In this document: piece by piece, positions 40,572 through 50,713 of the stretch
Position numbering within the stretch: the stretch's first letter is position 1
Layout: every line of letters starts with the position of its first letter
From: an uncultured Elusimicrobiales bacterium
GTDB lineage: Bacteria; Elusimicrobiota; Elusimicrobia; Elusimicrobiales; Elusimicrobiaceae
DNA: 56,988 nt
Direction: 5' to 3'
NCBI GenBank assembly: GCA_944324095.1
Contig: CALUUY010000003.1
Location: 1 to 56,988, forward strand
Position numbers and translations under genes: made by a program
The notes under the pieces: model-generated
Databases searched by the model: none
The model's input: only the letters and a program-made list of their open reading frames with translations
What the model was told of the DNA's origin: nothing

Positions 40572-41588
40572 TTATAAAACCAAGGTGTCTTCCATATCCG
40601 GCCCGGTGGAAATAAGCGCTAGCTGCGGGTGCGGATACGTACGGGCAGACAAGTCTTTCAAGCTTTCCAAAAAGGCTTTGGCCTGCGGGGTAAAATCCTC
40701 ATATTTTTTTACCCGGTCATTACCCGGAAACATATCAATATGCGTAATGGCAATTTTGGTGCAGTTGTTAATCATAATAGCCCGCGCGGCGGACGTATTT
40801 TCAAACGCACCCACCCGGCGCAAACGTTTGCTTACGCTGCCGATTTCGTGCCCTTTGGTGTGATACATTTCCAGCTGGGTTTCATCCGTCAGTTCCTGCT
40901 CCAGCGGGCCCGGCCCAACACGCGTGATATACGGTTTGAACACCACATACACATCCCGCACGCTTTTGGGGCCCAAACCGGCTTCGCCCAAGAAAGTGGA
41001 AGCGGTAGTATCGCGGGAAGTAACAAAAGGATATTCTCCGTGTAAAAGGGACAGTTTTATACCTTGCGTGCCTTCCAGCAAAATGTCTTCCCCTTTATCC
41101 AGCGCATTATTTAACAGGGCAGGTACGTCTTGAATAAAATCTTTAAGAAGGGGTTCGTCTTTAGCAAATTTTACCTCACGCCGTTCAATGCGGTGTTTGA
41201 CGGCCTGCCCCAACCCCGTACCCACACTGCCAATATGTTGCATAAAGTGAGAGGCGTTTCTTTCGGCGGCGGTTTCTTCGTCACTAATCAAAATGGCGTG
41301 CGGGTCAACAATCAGCCGCTCGCGCGTGCCGGTTAACTCCACCTCTTTTAACAGCCATTCGGTTTTTGTGTAGGCGCCGGCGCCCAACACTAATTTGGTG
41401 GCCGGATTTAAAAAACCAGAAGGAATGTTTTTTAACGTGTAGGATTTGCCCCCGCATACAACGGTGTGCCCCGCATTGGGGCCGCCTACACGCACACAAT
41501 AGCTGTATTTGCCTTTATAAGATAAATAAGAAGAAATTTTTCCTTTTCCTTCGTCACCGGCTTGTCCGCCGCATACGATGTCTATCAT
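40572..41588 (-). CDS. purA: Adenylosuccinate synthetase, short form
   Basis: GTP-dependent enzyme making adenylosuccinate from IMP and aspartate. GGQAGDEGKGKI is the P-loop; GGPNAGHTV, the IGSVGTGLGQA segment and LLEGTQGIKLSL are also present. It has 338 residues, against about 430 in most bacteria; this is close to the short archaeal form, which lacks internal segments. The start at 41588 follows CGGAGG and overlaps the purB stop by 4 nt. Confidence 0.92.
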   Translation of the reverse strand: MIDIVCGGQAGDEGKGKISSYLSYKGKYSYCVRVGGPNAGHTVVCGGKSYTLKNIPSGFLNPATKLVLGAGAYTKTEWLLKEVELTGTRERLIVDPHAILISDEETAAERNASHFMQHIGSVGTGLGQAVKHRIERREVKFAKDEPLLKDFIQDVPALLNNALDKGEDILLEGTQGIKLSLLHGEYPFVTSRDTTASTFLGEAGLGPKSVRDVYVVFKPYITRVGPGPLEQELTDETQLEMYHTKGHEIGSVSKRLRRVGAFENTSAARAIMINNCTKIAITHIDMFPGNDRVKKYEDFTPQAKAFLESLKDLSARTYPHPQLALISTGPDMEDTLVL

Positions 41589-42976
41589 AATTTTCCTCCG
41601 GCCAGGCGCTGAGCTAAACCTACATAATTCCACACATCTAACGCCAACAGCCTTTCTTTGGTTGCTTTGTCCACAGACAATGGATTAATAAAATTTTCTA
41701 AATCCTGCCGGCTGACTGCCTGCCCGCGCGTAATCTTTTTTATTTGTTCATACGCATCGGTTACCCCTGCAGCGCGCAAAATGGTTTGCAGCCCTTCCGC
41801 CAAAATTTCCGGATGTTGCTTAAGCTGCGCCCGCGCAAAAGCCCGGTTAAAAGAAACTTTTCCCAACCCTTTTTGTAAAGACTGATACGCCACCAATGCA
41901 TACCCCAACGCCATACCCATATTGCGCAGCACCGTAGAGTCTGACAAGTCCCTCTGCAACCGGGAAAGCGGCAACTTGTTAGCAAAAAATTCCAACAATG
42001 CATTACTAAGCTGCAGGTTGCCTTCGGCATTTTCAAAATCAATAGGGTTTACTTTTTGTGGCATAGCTGAGGAGCCTACCTCACCCGCTACTGCAAGCTG
42101 AGTTAAAAGCCCATCGCTAATATAGCGCCAAAAGTCTTGGCACAAACCCAACAAAATAATGTTTACCCGCCGTATATTATCAAATAATTCGGCATAAGAA
42201 TCCCGGTTGTCTATCTGTGTGGATACCGGGCTTAAAAACAATTTTATTTTGCGCCCTTTGTTTAACTTAGCCACCAGCTTGGCAGCCGCTTGTGGCCAAT
42301 CCACCTGCGCAAAAGCCGCCGCGTGGGCATTATAACACCCCACCGCCCCGCTAAACTTACAAGAGAGCTGGCTCTTTTTTAATTGTTCCAACTGACGGGC
42401 TAAACGGCTTTCAAACACACGCACTTCTTTACCAAATGTAGTGGGTACCGCCGGCTGGCCGTGCGTACGGGCCAGCATAACGCTTTTGGCTTCTTTGCGC
42501 GCCAGCAAAGCCAACATCCGGCGTAAGGACTCTAAAGCAGGTAACAAAACTTTTTCTAACCCGTCCGCCAACATTAATGCGTAGGAAACGCTGTTAACGT
42601 CCTCGCTGGTTAAAGCAAAATGCACCCAGGGGAGATAAGGCTTAAGCGGCGTAGCGGCCAAGCGCTCTTTCATAAAATACTCCACTGCTTTTACATCGTG
42701 GTTGGTGGCCGCAATGGCGCCCCGGCCTGTATATTCATATTCATTAAGCGCGGTTAAATCCTGTACAGACAAGTTAGACAAGGAGTTTAAAACCTTTTCA
42801 ACCGTTTGCGGTGCCGGGCTTGGTTTTGGCAAATGAAGAGAAAACAAAACCTCCAGCCACGCACATTCCGTACGCACGCGGGCTTGAGCCAAAGCATTTT
42901 GGCCCATATAGAAAGCCAAGTCTTTCACTTTACCGGCATAACGCCCATCCAAAGGGCAGAGGATGTTTTCTGTCAT
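41585..42976 (-). CDS. purB: Adenylosuccinate lyase
   Basis: A 463-residue fumarase-superfamily enzyme that cleaves adenylosuccinate (and SAICAR) releasing fumarate. CPLDGRYAGKV at the start, TSEDVNSVSYAL, ARTHGQPAVPTTFGKE and the signature GEVGSSAMPQKVNPIDFE are present. It resembles the E. coli-type enzyme. First gene of purB-purA, so the two AMP-forming steps are co-expressed. Confidence 0.95.
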   Translation of the reverse strand: MTENILCPLDGRYAGKVKDLAFYMGQNALAQARVRTECAWLEVLFSLHLPKPSPAPQTVEKVLNSLSNLSVQDLTALNEYEYTGRGAIAATNHDVKAVEYFMKERLAATPLKPYLPWVHFALTSEDVNSVSYALMLADGLEKVLLPALESLRRMLALLARKEAKSVMLARTHGQPAVPTTFGKEVRVFESRLARQLEQLKKSQLSCKFSGAVGCYNAHAAAFAQVDWPQAAAKLVAKLNKGRKIKLFLSPVSTQIDNRDSYAELFDNIRRVNIILLGLCQDFWRYISDGLLTQLAVAGEVGSSAMPQKVNPIDFENAEGNLQLSNALLEFFANKLPLSRLQRDLSDSTVLRNMGMALGYALVAYQSLQKGLGKVSFNRAFARAQLKQHPEILAEGLQTILRAAGVTDAYEQIKKITRGQAVSRQDLENFINPLSVDKATKERLLALDVWNYVGLAQRLAGGKL

Positions 42977-43020
42977 TATTAATATTTTACCAAATTAGCT
43001 TTATCCGCCAGAATACAAAA

Positions 43021-43043
43021 CCCCGCTTGCGCGGGGTTTTTTT
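43021..43043. terminator. Terminator of the ankyrin gene
   Basis: CCCCGC / GCGGGG stem with a 4-nt loop; T-run of seven on the plus strand and TTTT on the minus strand. Both flanking genes are on the minus strand, so it serves the ankyrin gene. Confidence 0.7.
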
Positions 43044-43926
43044 AATTAGCTGCACCGTATTTAAGCAAAACCTTCTTTACCTTGGGATATTTAAGCTGTT
43101 TACTGATGTCTAAAGCCGTAAAGCCTTTTTCTGCCTTTAAATTGGGGTCAGCACCGGCTTTTAATAATAGTTCGGCCACGTCCGGACGGTTTAAAAAGGC
43201 AGCCTGCATAAGCCCGGAAATACCAGCTTTGCTTTGGGCATTTAAGTTAATATCCGGGCGGGAAATAATTTCCTCCACCAACTCTGCCGGTATATGGGCA
43301 GAAAGCAGACGCACCCATAAGGCAGAGCCGCTCATCACGTCCTGATACAGTTCTTCCCCCGCAGTGGAATTTACATTCAACCCCGCCTCCAACAAAGAAC
43401 GCAGCATTTCCCAGCAGTGTGTTTGCTGCAAATGGCTTTCAGCCTGGTCAGAAACGATTTCCGCCACAGAAACGCCGTCCACCATTTCATCCGGGCTAAG
43501 GCCGTTTTCTAAAAGCAGGCGGGCCATTTCCGGGCTGCCCGGCAAATAACATACATACGCCGCCACCCCAAGCGGCCCCGTTCCCGCCGGGATAACAGGG
43601 GACTTCTCATCCTTAGCAGAAGGCACTTTTTCCGTCGTTTTAGCTTTTAAATCCGCCCCTTGTTCCACCAGTGCACGGGCTGCTTTTTCGTGTCCTAAAA
43701 GCACCGCCTTAGACAAAGCCGGCAACCCGGCCTGCGCCTGGGCCGATTTTGGAAACCCCCACTTAAACGCTTTTTTAATTAAAGCAGCATCGTTGGTTTC
43801 TATACCCTTTAACAACCAGGCACGCTGGCAGGCACGCAATACGCCAAAAGACACGGCACCCACCACCACAAACAACACAAACAGCCAAATCAGTTTTTGT
43901 ATTTTTCTTTTATTTAACATATCCAT
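43042..43926 (-). CDS. Membrane-anchored ankyrin-repeat protein
   Basis: About 294 residues from 43926 (MDMLNKRKIQKLIWLF); an in-frame ATG at 43920 is equally possible and neither has a good ribosome-binding site. The longer frame from 43977 is encoded by the upstream terminator hairpin and is rejected. One N-terminal membrane helix is followed by ankyrin units: GLPALSKAVLLGHEKAARALVEQ is the first clear one, in family pattern, then EMARLLLENGLSP, DINLNAQSKAGISGLMQAA and DVAELLLKAGADPNLKAEKG. Likely a periplasmic or membrane-facing binding protein; partner unknown. Confidence 0.8.
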   Translation of the reverse strand: MDMLNKRKIQKLIWLFVLFVVVGAVSFGVLRACQRAWLLKGIETNDAALIKKAFKWGFPKSAQAQAGLPALSKAVLLGHEKAARALVEQGADLKAKTTEKVPSAKDEKSPVIPAGTGPLGVAAYVCYLPGSPEMARLLLENGLSPDEMVDGVSVAEIVSDQAESHLQQTHCWEMLRSLLEAGLNVNSTAGEELYQDVMSGSALWVRLLSAHIPAELVEEIISRPDINLNAQSKAGISGLMQAAFLNRPDVAELLLKAGADPNLKAEKGFTALDISKQLKYPKVKKVLLKYGAAN

Positions 43927-43936
43927 TATTGTATAA

Positions 43937-43970
43937 AAATACCCGGAGAAAAAACTTTCCCCGGGTATTT
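43937..43970 (-). terminator. Terminator of the RND pump operon
   Basis: AAATACCCGG / CCGGGTATTT arms around a 14-nt loop, with T-run on the minus strand, right after the outer-membrane lipoprotein gene. Confidence 0.7.
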
Positions 43971-43986
43971 TAAACACGTTAAATGT

Positions 43987-45402
43987 TTATTTTGCTGCCG
44001 AAGGCGCCTCTTCTGTAAAGCCTTCTGTTTCCGTCCAGCCGCCGCCAAGCGCTTGGCAGAGCGTAACCACAGCATTTAGCTCGTCTAAACGGGCGGTGGC
44101 CAAGCTCATCTCGGCCGAGAGCAAATTGCTTTCCACATCCAGCAAATCCGTCACGCCGATTAAACCCGCCGCTTCTTGTTTTTTGGTTAAATCATAACTG
44201 CGCTGCATAGCTTGGGTTTGGTCTTTATAAGAGTCAAACACTTCCCGGTTAATCCGGTTGGCGGACAGTGCGTCCAACGCCTCTTTAAAAGCGCCTTGAA
44301 CGGTTTTTTCATAAGTAGCCAACATCTGGCGGTATTTTGCTTCGGCCGCTTTGTTTTGGGAGCGGATTTTTCCGCCTTCAAAAATAGGCGCCGTTACTTG
44401 GGCCGCCAAATTCCACACGCCCGAAGAACCACCGGCAAACAAATCACTTAACGCACTGCTGGCATAACCGGCAGAAGCCGTAAGCGGAATGGACGGGAAA
44501 TACGCCGCCCGCGCCGCGCCGATATTGGCATTAGCCGCAATTAATTGGCCTTCGGCTTGGCGCACGTCCGGGCGGCGGGTCAACAAGTCAGACGGCAACC
44601 CCTCCGGCACGTTTGGCACAAGCGTTACGGCCGCTAATTTTTTGCCTCTTTCTACCCCTTCCTGCGCAATGGCGCGCGGGCTTCTACCCAATAAAACGGA
44701 CGGCACCGGTTGCGTTTGGGCAATTTGTAATTTTAATTCCCGCTGCTGTGCCTCCACCGAGGACATACTGGCCTGCACGCGTTTTAAATCCACTTCCGTG
44801 CAATAACCGTTTTTATAGCGGCTTTCATAAATACGCACATTTTCTTTGCGCGCGGCCAATGTGCGGGTTGCGATGTTAAACTGCTCATCTAAAGTAAGCA
44901 GGGTAAAATAATTGCGCGCCACATCCGCCGTTAAAGCCAAGCGGACGGTGTCGCGGTTGGCTTCGCTAGATAAAAGCTGGGCGCGGGCCGCCTCGCTCAA
45001 TCGGCGGTATTTACCCCATAAGTCCAGCTCAAAAGACACCACCGCATTGGCAGTGCTTTGGGTTTGCCCGGAGCCTGTTGCATCCCCCGCACGCCCCGTT
45101 TTGCCGGAAGCGCTTAAAGAAGGAAGCTGATCTGCTTTGGTTATACCCACATTTGCGCGGGCCTCATCCACCCGGGCAATAGCCAATTGCAAGTCTTTAT
45201 TGTAAGTAAGGGCTTCCTGTTCCATTTTATCCAGCACCGGGTCATTAAAGATTTCCCACCATTTGGCATTGGTAAAAATACTGAAATCTTCTTGGGAAGA
45301 CTCCGGCAGCTGGGTCTGGGGCTTAGAATAATTGGGCCCCAGCAAACACCCTGCACTGCACACAGCAGCCGCCAATAAAACGGCTATTTGTTTAAATTTC
45401 AT
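43987..45402 (-). CDS. Outer-membrane efflux lipoprotein (OprM/NodT family)
   Basis: A 471-residue protein with a lipoprotein signal (VCSAGC, Cys19) and the TolC-fold repeats: WWEIFNDPVLDKMEQEAL, ARANVGITKADQLPSLSASG, and ANIGAARAAYFPSIPLTAS. LLTRRPDVRQAEGQL is the family's typical centre. It forms the outer-membrane channel of the tripartite pump encoded with it. Its start overlaps the RND gene by 11 nt; last gene of the operon. Confidence 0.92.
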   Translation of the reverse strand: MKFKQIAVLLAAAVCSAGCLLGPNYSKPQTQLPESSQEDFSIFTNAKWWEIFNDPVLDKMEQEALTYNKDLQLAIARVDEARANVGITKADQLPSLSASGKTGRAGDATGSGQTQSTANAVVSFELDLWGKYRRLSEAARAQLLSSEANRDTVRLALTADVARNYFTLLTLDEQFNIATRTLAARKENVRIYESRYKNGYCTEVDLKRVQASMSSVEAQQRELKLQIAQTQPVPSVLLGRSPRAIAQEGVERGKKLAAVTLVPNVPEGLPSDLLTRRPDVRQAEGQLIAANANIGAARAAYFPSIPLTASAGYASSALSDLFAGGSSGVWNLAAQVTAPIFEGGKIRSQNKAAEAKYRQMLATYEKTVQGAFKEALDALSANRINREVFDSYKDQTQAMQRSYDLTKKQEAAGLIGVTDLLDVESNLLSAEMSLATARLDELNAVVTLCQALGGGWTETEGFTEEAPSAAK

Positions 45403-48400
45403 TCTTTTCCTCCTCTCCGGCTTGTTGAGGAACCGGGTTTTGTTCCAGTTTCATTTCCGCGCCGGTTTCTGTTCTGGCAGCGCTTTTACCACCCAGCAGT
45501 ACAAAGAACAGCGGAATAAATAACGGAGCAATTAACGTGGCGGCCAACATACCAAACACCACCGCGGTACCAATTGAATGACGGCTGGCCGCACCCGCGC
45601 CGGAACTAATGGCCAACGGGATACAACCCAAAATAAACGCCAGTGACGTCATTACAATCGGGCGGAAGCGCAGCTGCGCCGCCTGCACAGCGGCCTTGGC
45701 CGCATCTAAACCTTGTTCTTTAAGCAGAACAGCAAACTCTACAATCAAAATAGCGTTTTTAGCCGCCAGCCCCACCAAGGCCACAAGCGCAATTTGGAAA
45801 TAAATATCGTTAGACAAACCGCGCGCAAACGTGCCGGCCAATGCGCCAAATATAGCAAACGGAACAGCCAACAACACCGCAATAGGCAGGCTCCATTTTT
45901 CATACTGGGCGGCCAAGATTAAAAACACCACCAACATCCCCAACAACAAGGCAGAGGCGGAGGACGAACCGGAAAGTTTTTCCTGATACGTTGTACCCGT
46001 CCAAGCCAAGGTAAAGCTGGGGTCTAAAACGTCTTTGGCGGTTTTTTCCAAAGCTTCAATAGCGTCCCCGGTGCTGTAGCCTTCAGCAGGGGTGGCAATA
46101 ATTTTAGCCGCCGGGAATACGTTAAACCGTTCCACCATATCCGGGCCTAAAGTAGGCGTCAGCGTAACCAGGGCGGAAAGCGGAACCATAGAACCGGAAT
46201 TAGAGCGCACATAAATGCCGCTAATTTGTTCCGGGCGGGCACGGTATTCGCCTTCAGCCTGCATCATTACTTTAAAGCTGCGGCCGGAGTAGGTAAAGTC
46301 GTTCACATAAGCTGTACCAAAAGTGCCTTGAATGGTGGTGTACAACTCACTTAAAGACACCCCCATACTTTGCGCCTTAATTTCATCCACCGTCATCTTA
46401 TATTGCGGCACAGCCGAAGAAAACGTGGTGCTGGCGCTGGCTATTTGAGGCAATTTTTTGATAGCGTCCAAGAACGCATTGGTTTGCGCTTCCAGCTCTT
46501 TGCTGCCGCCGGAACCGCGGTTTTGAATGTAACCTTCCAAACCACCGGTGGTACTCATACCCGTAATGGCCGGCGGGTTAAACGGCATAACCAAAGCATC
46601 CGGTATTTTGGTTTGGGACAATTTAAAAATGGTTCCCACTAAACCAAAAGAAGACAACTCCGGCGTTTTGCGTTCATCCCACGGTTTTAAGCGGATAAAG
46701 GAAGCTATACCGCTGCTTTTTTGGGTGCTGCTTAACATATCAAACCCAGAGAAGGTCAATTCATCGGACACAGACGGCTGCGCCTGAATTAATTTTTCCA
46801 GTTCGCTGGCTACTTGCTGGCTGCTAGTTAAAGAAGACGCCGGATCCAACTGCGTGGCCACCATAATCATACCCTGGTCTTCGTCCGGCAACAAGCTGCC
46901 CGGAATGATTTTAAACAGTCCAAACGCGCCGGCAAACAGCAGTGCAATACAAATCAAAGCCACCGGTATGCGGCGGATAAAGAAAGACACCGCCCCCGTA
47001 TATTTGTGGGTGATTTTTTCAAAAAAGCGGTCAAACTGATAAAAGAACCCGTGTGTAGGCTCTTCCCGCGGGCGCAACAAAAGCGCACACAAAGCCGGCG
47101 TAAGCGTAAGCGCCACCAAGCCGGAAATTACCACAGAAACCGCAATCGTAATAGCAAATTGCTGGTACATCACCCCGGTTAAGCCGCCCATAAACGCCAC
47201 CGGCACAAATACGGAACACAACACTAGCACAATGGCTACCACCGGGCCGGATACTTCGTCCATAGCTTTAATGGTGGCTTCTTTAACGGGCAGGCGTTCA
47301 GTACGCATAATACGTTCAACGTTTTCAATTACCACGATGGCGTCGTCCACCACGATACCAATGGCCAACACCAACCCAAACAACGTAAGCGTGTTAATGG
47401 AAAACCCAAACATTAACATACCGGCAAACGCACCGATAACAGACACCGGCACCGCCAAACACGGAATTAATGTGGCACGCCAGTCTTTTAAAAACAAATA
47501 CACTACCAAAAACACCAAAATCATAGCTTCTATTAATGTGTGTATTACTTCTTTAATAGAGGCTTTTACGAATAGGGTGGTGTCGTAAGCTACTTTATAA
47601 TCAATATCCAAGTCCGGCGGGAAGTTGGCCGCCAGTTCTTTTAAGCGCGCATTCACAGCTTCCGCCGTGGCTACAGCATTGGCGCCCGGAGACAAATACA
47701 CACCCACCGGTACGGCGGGTTTACCGTTAAAGTTACCGTTAAACTCGTAGTTTTGGCTGCCCAGTTCAATGCGGGCCACGTCCTTTAAACGTAAAGAAGT
47801 ACCGTCCGGATAGGCGCGCAAAATAATCTCGCCAAACTCTTCCGGCTTAGTAAAACGGCCGGGAGCAATAATAGAGTACATCCGGTCAACCGATTGCGGC
47901 AGCGGCGGCTGACCAATTTTACCCGCCGCGCGCTGTACGTTTTGAGCCTGCACAGCCGCAATTAAATCACTAACGGATAAACCCCGCTGAGACAACACAT
48001 CCGGCTTAATCCAAATACGGATGGAATAGTCGTTAGCGGCCATCACCATCGCATCACCCACGCCTTCAATACGTTTCAAATCGTCCACAATATTAATTAA
48101 AGCGTAGTTACCGATGGTAGTCGTATCGGTTAAACCGCTGGGCGAATAAAAGGCAATAAACTGCAAAATGGAAGAAGATTTTTTATCTACCGTTACCCCG
48201 TAGCGGCGCACGTCTTCCGGCAGGGACGAAGTAGCTCCCTGTACCCGGTTGTTGACGTTAATCATTGCTTGGTCGGGGTCGGTTCCCACTTTAAAGGTAA
48301 CAATCAAGTTCATGTCCCCGTTGGAGGCGGAGGTGGAGTTCATATACAACATATCCTCCACCCCGTTTACCTGTTGCTCAATCGGGGCGGCCACCGTTTC

Positions 48401-48577
48401 GGCAATTACTTCCGGGCTGGCGCCGGGATACGTGGCCGATACCTGAATGGTGGGAGGGGTTAAATCCGGGTATTGTTCTATTGGCAGCATAGTAATGGAC
48501 ACCAACCCAAACAATACAATTAGCAGAGAAATAACCGTAGAAAAAATAGGTCTGTTAATAAAAAATTTGGAAAACAT
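45392..48577 (-). CDS. RND multidrug efflux transporter (AcrB/MexB-like, HAE1)
   Basis: A 1061-residue inner-membrane pump. MFSKFFINRPIFSTVISLLIVL opens the first helix (given as pattern), then VSATYPGASPEVI, GIVVDDAIVVIENVER with the two proton-relay Asp in helix 4, and GLAAKNAILIVEFA. It is full length and has no visible disruptions. It exports hydrophobic drugs, dyes, bile salts or similar, with proton antiport. No TetR or other regulator is adjacent, so control must be elsewhere. Confidence 0.95.
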   Translation of the reverse strand: MFSKFFINRPIFSTVISLLIVLFGLVSITMLPIEQYPDLTPPTIQVSATYPGASPEVIAETVAAPIEQQVNGVEDMLYMNSTSASNGDMNLIVTFKVGTDPDQAMINVNNRVQGATSSLPEDVRRYGVTVDKKSSSILQFIAFYSPSGLTDTTTIGNYALINIVDDLKRIEGVGDAMVMAANDYSIRIWIKPDVLSQRGLSVSDLIAAVQAQNVQRAAGKIGQPPLPQSVDRMYSIIAPGRFTKPEEFGEIILRAYPDGTSLRLKDVARIELGSQNYEFNGNFNGKPAVPVGVYLSPGANAVATAEAVNARLKELAANFPPDLDIDYKVAYDTTLFVKASIKEVIHTLIEAMILVFLVVYLFLKDWRATLIPCLAVPVSVIGAFAGMLMFGFSINTLTLFGLVLAIGIVVDDAIVVIENVERIMRTERLPVKEATIKAMDEVSGPVVAIVLVLCSVFVPVAFMGGLTGVMYQQFAITIAVSVVISGLVALTLTPALCALLLRPREEPTHGFFYQFDRFFEKITHKYTGAVSFFIRRIPVALICIALLFAGAFGLFKIIPGSLLPDEDQGMIMVATQLDPASSLTSSQQVASELEKLIQAQPSVSDELTFSGFDMLSSTQKSSGIASFIRLKPWDERKTPELSSFGLVGTIFKLSQTKIPDALVMPFNPPAITGMSTTGGLEGYIQNRGSGGSKELEAQTNAFLDAIKKLPQIASASTTFSSAVPQYKMTVDEIKAQSMGVSLSELYTTIQGTFGTAYVNDFTYSGRSFKVMMQAEGEYRARPEQISGIYVRSNSGSMVPLSALVTLTPTLGPDMVERFNVFPAAKIIATPAEGYSTGDAIEALEKTAKDVLDPSFTLAWTGTTYQEKLSGSSSASALLLGMLVVFLILAAQYEKWSLPIAVLLAVPFAIFGALAGTFARGLSNDIYFQIALVALVGLAAKNAILIVEFAVLLKEQGLDAAKAAVQAAQLRFRPIVMTSLAFILGCIPLAISSGAGAASRHSIGTAVVFGMLAATLIAPLFIPLFFVLLGGKSAARTETGAEMKLEQNPVPQQAGEEEKNEI

Positions 48578-48586
48578 ATTTTCCCC

Positions 48587-49975
48587 TTATTTGCCGGCCG
48601 GAGTTTGGGCTGGTTGCTCCGCAGCCGGCTTGTCTTGGGATTTTTGCTCAGAAGCCGCTTTTTCTACCGATTGGGCATCCGGCGCTTCGGCCGCGGCGAT
48701 TTTTTCTTCCAACGTGGCGTTGCTGCGCCCGTCTTGGGATAAGGCTTGGGTTTCTTCTTTAGCGCCCAATTCTTTAGACAAAGAAAAATCCTTCATCGTT
48801 GCCTTTACCTGCATACCGGGTTTTAACTTAATCAGCCCGCCAGAAACCACCGTTTCCCCGCCTTTTAAACCTTCGGTAATAATGTACATATTGTCTTGCA
48901 ATTCACCTTGTACGGGGCGTGCCACCACGGCGTTGTTGTCATCAATCACATACACCATCATACCATTAGGCGTGTTTAACACGGCAGAAGACGGAATCAA
49001 CACCGCATCCTTATACGTGGCCCCCACCAACCGCACGCGTACAAATTGCCCCGGCATAAGCAGACGGCTGTTTTTGGGGTTGGCAAACTGCGCCTTCATA
49101 GACAGGCTGGAAGTTTGGGTATTTTCGGAACTGTCAAAGAAAACTATTTTGCCTTTTTCAGGATAGATTTTACCGTTGTTCATAACCACTTCTACATAAA
49201 TGGGGGCTTTGCCCGGTTCCACTTCGCGGTAAACTTTGGGGTCTATGGCTTTGGCGGATTCTTCATCCCCCAGCACAATCTGCCCGGAAACATAACCGCT
49301 GGCTAATTTTTCAAACTGGCGCCCCGGCATAGAAAAATTTACCCACAGCGGGTCTATCTGCACCATAGTGGTTAACAGGCCCGTTTCACCGGAGGGAGAG
49401 ATTAAACTGCCTACGGACTGCGCCTCCCGCCCTGTAATACCGGAAATAGGCGCCGTTACTTTGGTGTAACCTAAATTAATCTCAGCATTGCGTACTTCAG
49501 CCTCGGCCACTTGCACGTCCGCTTGGGCCGCTTCATAGGCAGAAAGGGCATCATCATAATTTTTCTGGCTCACGGCATTATCCGCCCGAAGCGTTTTCAT
49601 ACGGTTGTATTCACGCCGGGTGCTGCGTTCTTGCGCTTGGGCTTGCGCCAACGCGCCTTTAGCTTTGGCTAAGGCAGCTTTGTACTCTTTATCGTCTATT
49701 TGAAAAAGCTGCGTTCCTTCTTTTACATATTCCCCTTCATTAAACAGGCGGGATTCCAAAATACCCCCCACCTGCGCACGAATGTTTACCTGTAAAGAGC
49801 CTGCCACCTGGGCCGGATATTCTATATCCCACGGCAAATCCGTCTTAATAACCTTAACGGCATTGACCGTAGCCGGCGCCTGGGCCGAAGAGGAGGCTTT
49901 ATCTTTGCAGCCGCTTACCGTCAATACGCCTGCCAGAAGCAATACCCCCAATAAACTGCTTGAGACATTTTTCAT
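48587..49975 (-). CDS. RND periplasmic adaptor (AcrA/MexA-like lipoprotein)
   Basis: Start 49975 (MKNVSSSLL) gives a lipoprotein signal with LTVSGC. The frame two codons longer adds only Met-Cys. The 462-residue protein has the lipoyl-type segment (VRAQVGGILESRLFNEGEYV in pattern, then GTQLFQIDDKEY), a helical hairpin rich in Ala/Gln (about 105-165) and a beta-barrel. An Ala/Gln/Pro/Lys-rich tail of about 60 residues is longer than usual. First gene of the tripartite efflux operon. Confidence 0.92.
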   Translation of the reverse strand: MKNVSSSLLGVLLLAGVLTVSGCKDKASSSAQAPATVNAVKVIKTDLPWDIEYPAQVAGSLQVNIRAQVGGILESRLFNEGEYVKEGTQLFQIDDKEYKAALAKAKGALAQAQAQERSTRREYNRMKTLRADNAVSQKNYDDALSAYEAAQADVQVAEAEVRNAEINLGYTKVTAPISGITGREAQSVGSLISPSGETGLLTTMVQIDPLWVNFSMPGRQFEKLASGYVSGQIVLGDEESAKAIDPKVYREVEPGKAPIYVEVVMNNGKIYPEKGKIVFFDSSENTQTSSLSMKAQFANPKNSRLLMPGQFVRVRLVGATYKDAVLIPSSAVLNTPNGMMVYVIDDNNAVVARPVQGELQDNMYIITEGLKGGETVVSGGLIKLKPGMQVKATMKDFSLSKELGAKEETQALSQDGRSNATLEEKIAAAEAPDAQSVEKAASEQKSQDKPAAEQPAQTPAGK

Positions 49976-50102
49976 ACACAAATCCTCGCTTATAAAATTA
50001 ACGTACCCTAAGATTATAGCAAGTTTTAATAAAAAAATTCTACCGCTCGGTAAATAAATTTTTAATTACGGTTTTTCCCTTCACAATTGCTACAATAAAC
50101 AG

Positions 50103-50660
50103 ATGAGTGAAAAACAAAATATGCTGGAAAGCCGCCTCTACAACGCGGCCGACCCACAACTGCTGCAAGAACGCACCCGTGCGCGGGAATTATTACACCA
50201 ACTAAACACTTCTTCCCCGCAGGATGCCTCTTTGCGCGCCCGCCTGCAAAAAGAGCTTTTGCCCAACGCCGCCGAAGACCTGCATATTGAATACCCTTTT
50301 TATTGTGATTACGGCACCCAAATCCATACCGGCAAAAAAGTATTCATCAACTTCAACTGCACTATTTTGGACTGCGCCCAAGTGGAAATAGGGGACAATG
50401 TCCTCATCGGCCCCAATGTGCAAATTTATACCGGCACCCACCCGCTCTCTGCCCAAAAACGGCAGGAGGGCTTGGAGTCCGCCCATAAAATACATATAGG
50501 TAACAACGTGTGGCTGGGGGGTGGTTGCATTATATTACCCGGTGTATGGATAGGAGACAATGCCGTAGTGGCCGCCGGCGCTGTGGTTACAAGAGACGTG
50601 GCCCCCGGCACAGTGGTGGCGGGGAGCCCGGCTAAAATCATCCGCCGGTATTTAGGCTAA
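50103..50660 (+). CDS. Sugar O-acetyltransferase (maltose/galactoside acetyltransferase family)
   Basis: A 185-residue left-handed beta-helix enzyme: the N-terminal Mac domain (DPQLLQERTRARELLHQLN), hexapeptide repeats (IGDNVLIGPNVQIYT), catalytic His in GTHPLS, and IGNNVWLGGGCIILPGVWIG. It transfers acetyl from acetyl-CoA to a sugar hydroxyl. Starts a plus-strand run with cysK, but the 53-nt gap before cysK has its own ribosome-binding site. Confidence 0.9.
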   Translation: MSEKQNMLESRLYNAADPQLLQERTRARELLHQLNTSSPQDASLRARLQKELLPNAAEDLHIEYPFYCDYGTQIHTGKKVFINFNCTILDCAQVEIGDNVLIGPNVQIYTGTHPLSAQKRQEGLESAHKIHIGNNVWLGGGCIILPGVWIGDNAVVAAGAVVTRDVAPGTVVAGSPAKIIRRYLG

Positions 50661-50713
50661 ATTGTATAATGGGATAATAAGTGCCATCTTCTATTATAAG
50701 AAGGAGCCGATAT

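Noticed and set aside
43927-43977. Upstream start of the ankyrin protein
   Set aside because: The added residues are encoded by the terminator hairpin of the preceding operon.
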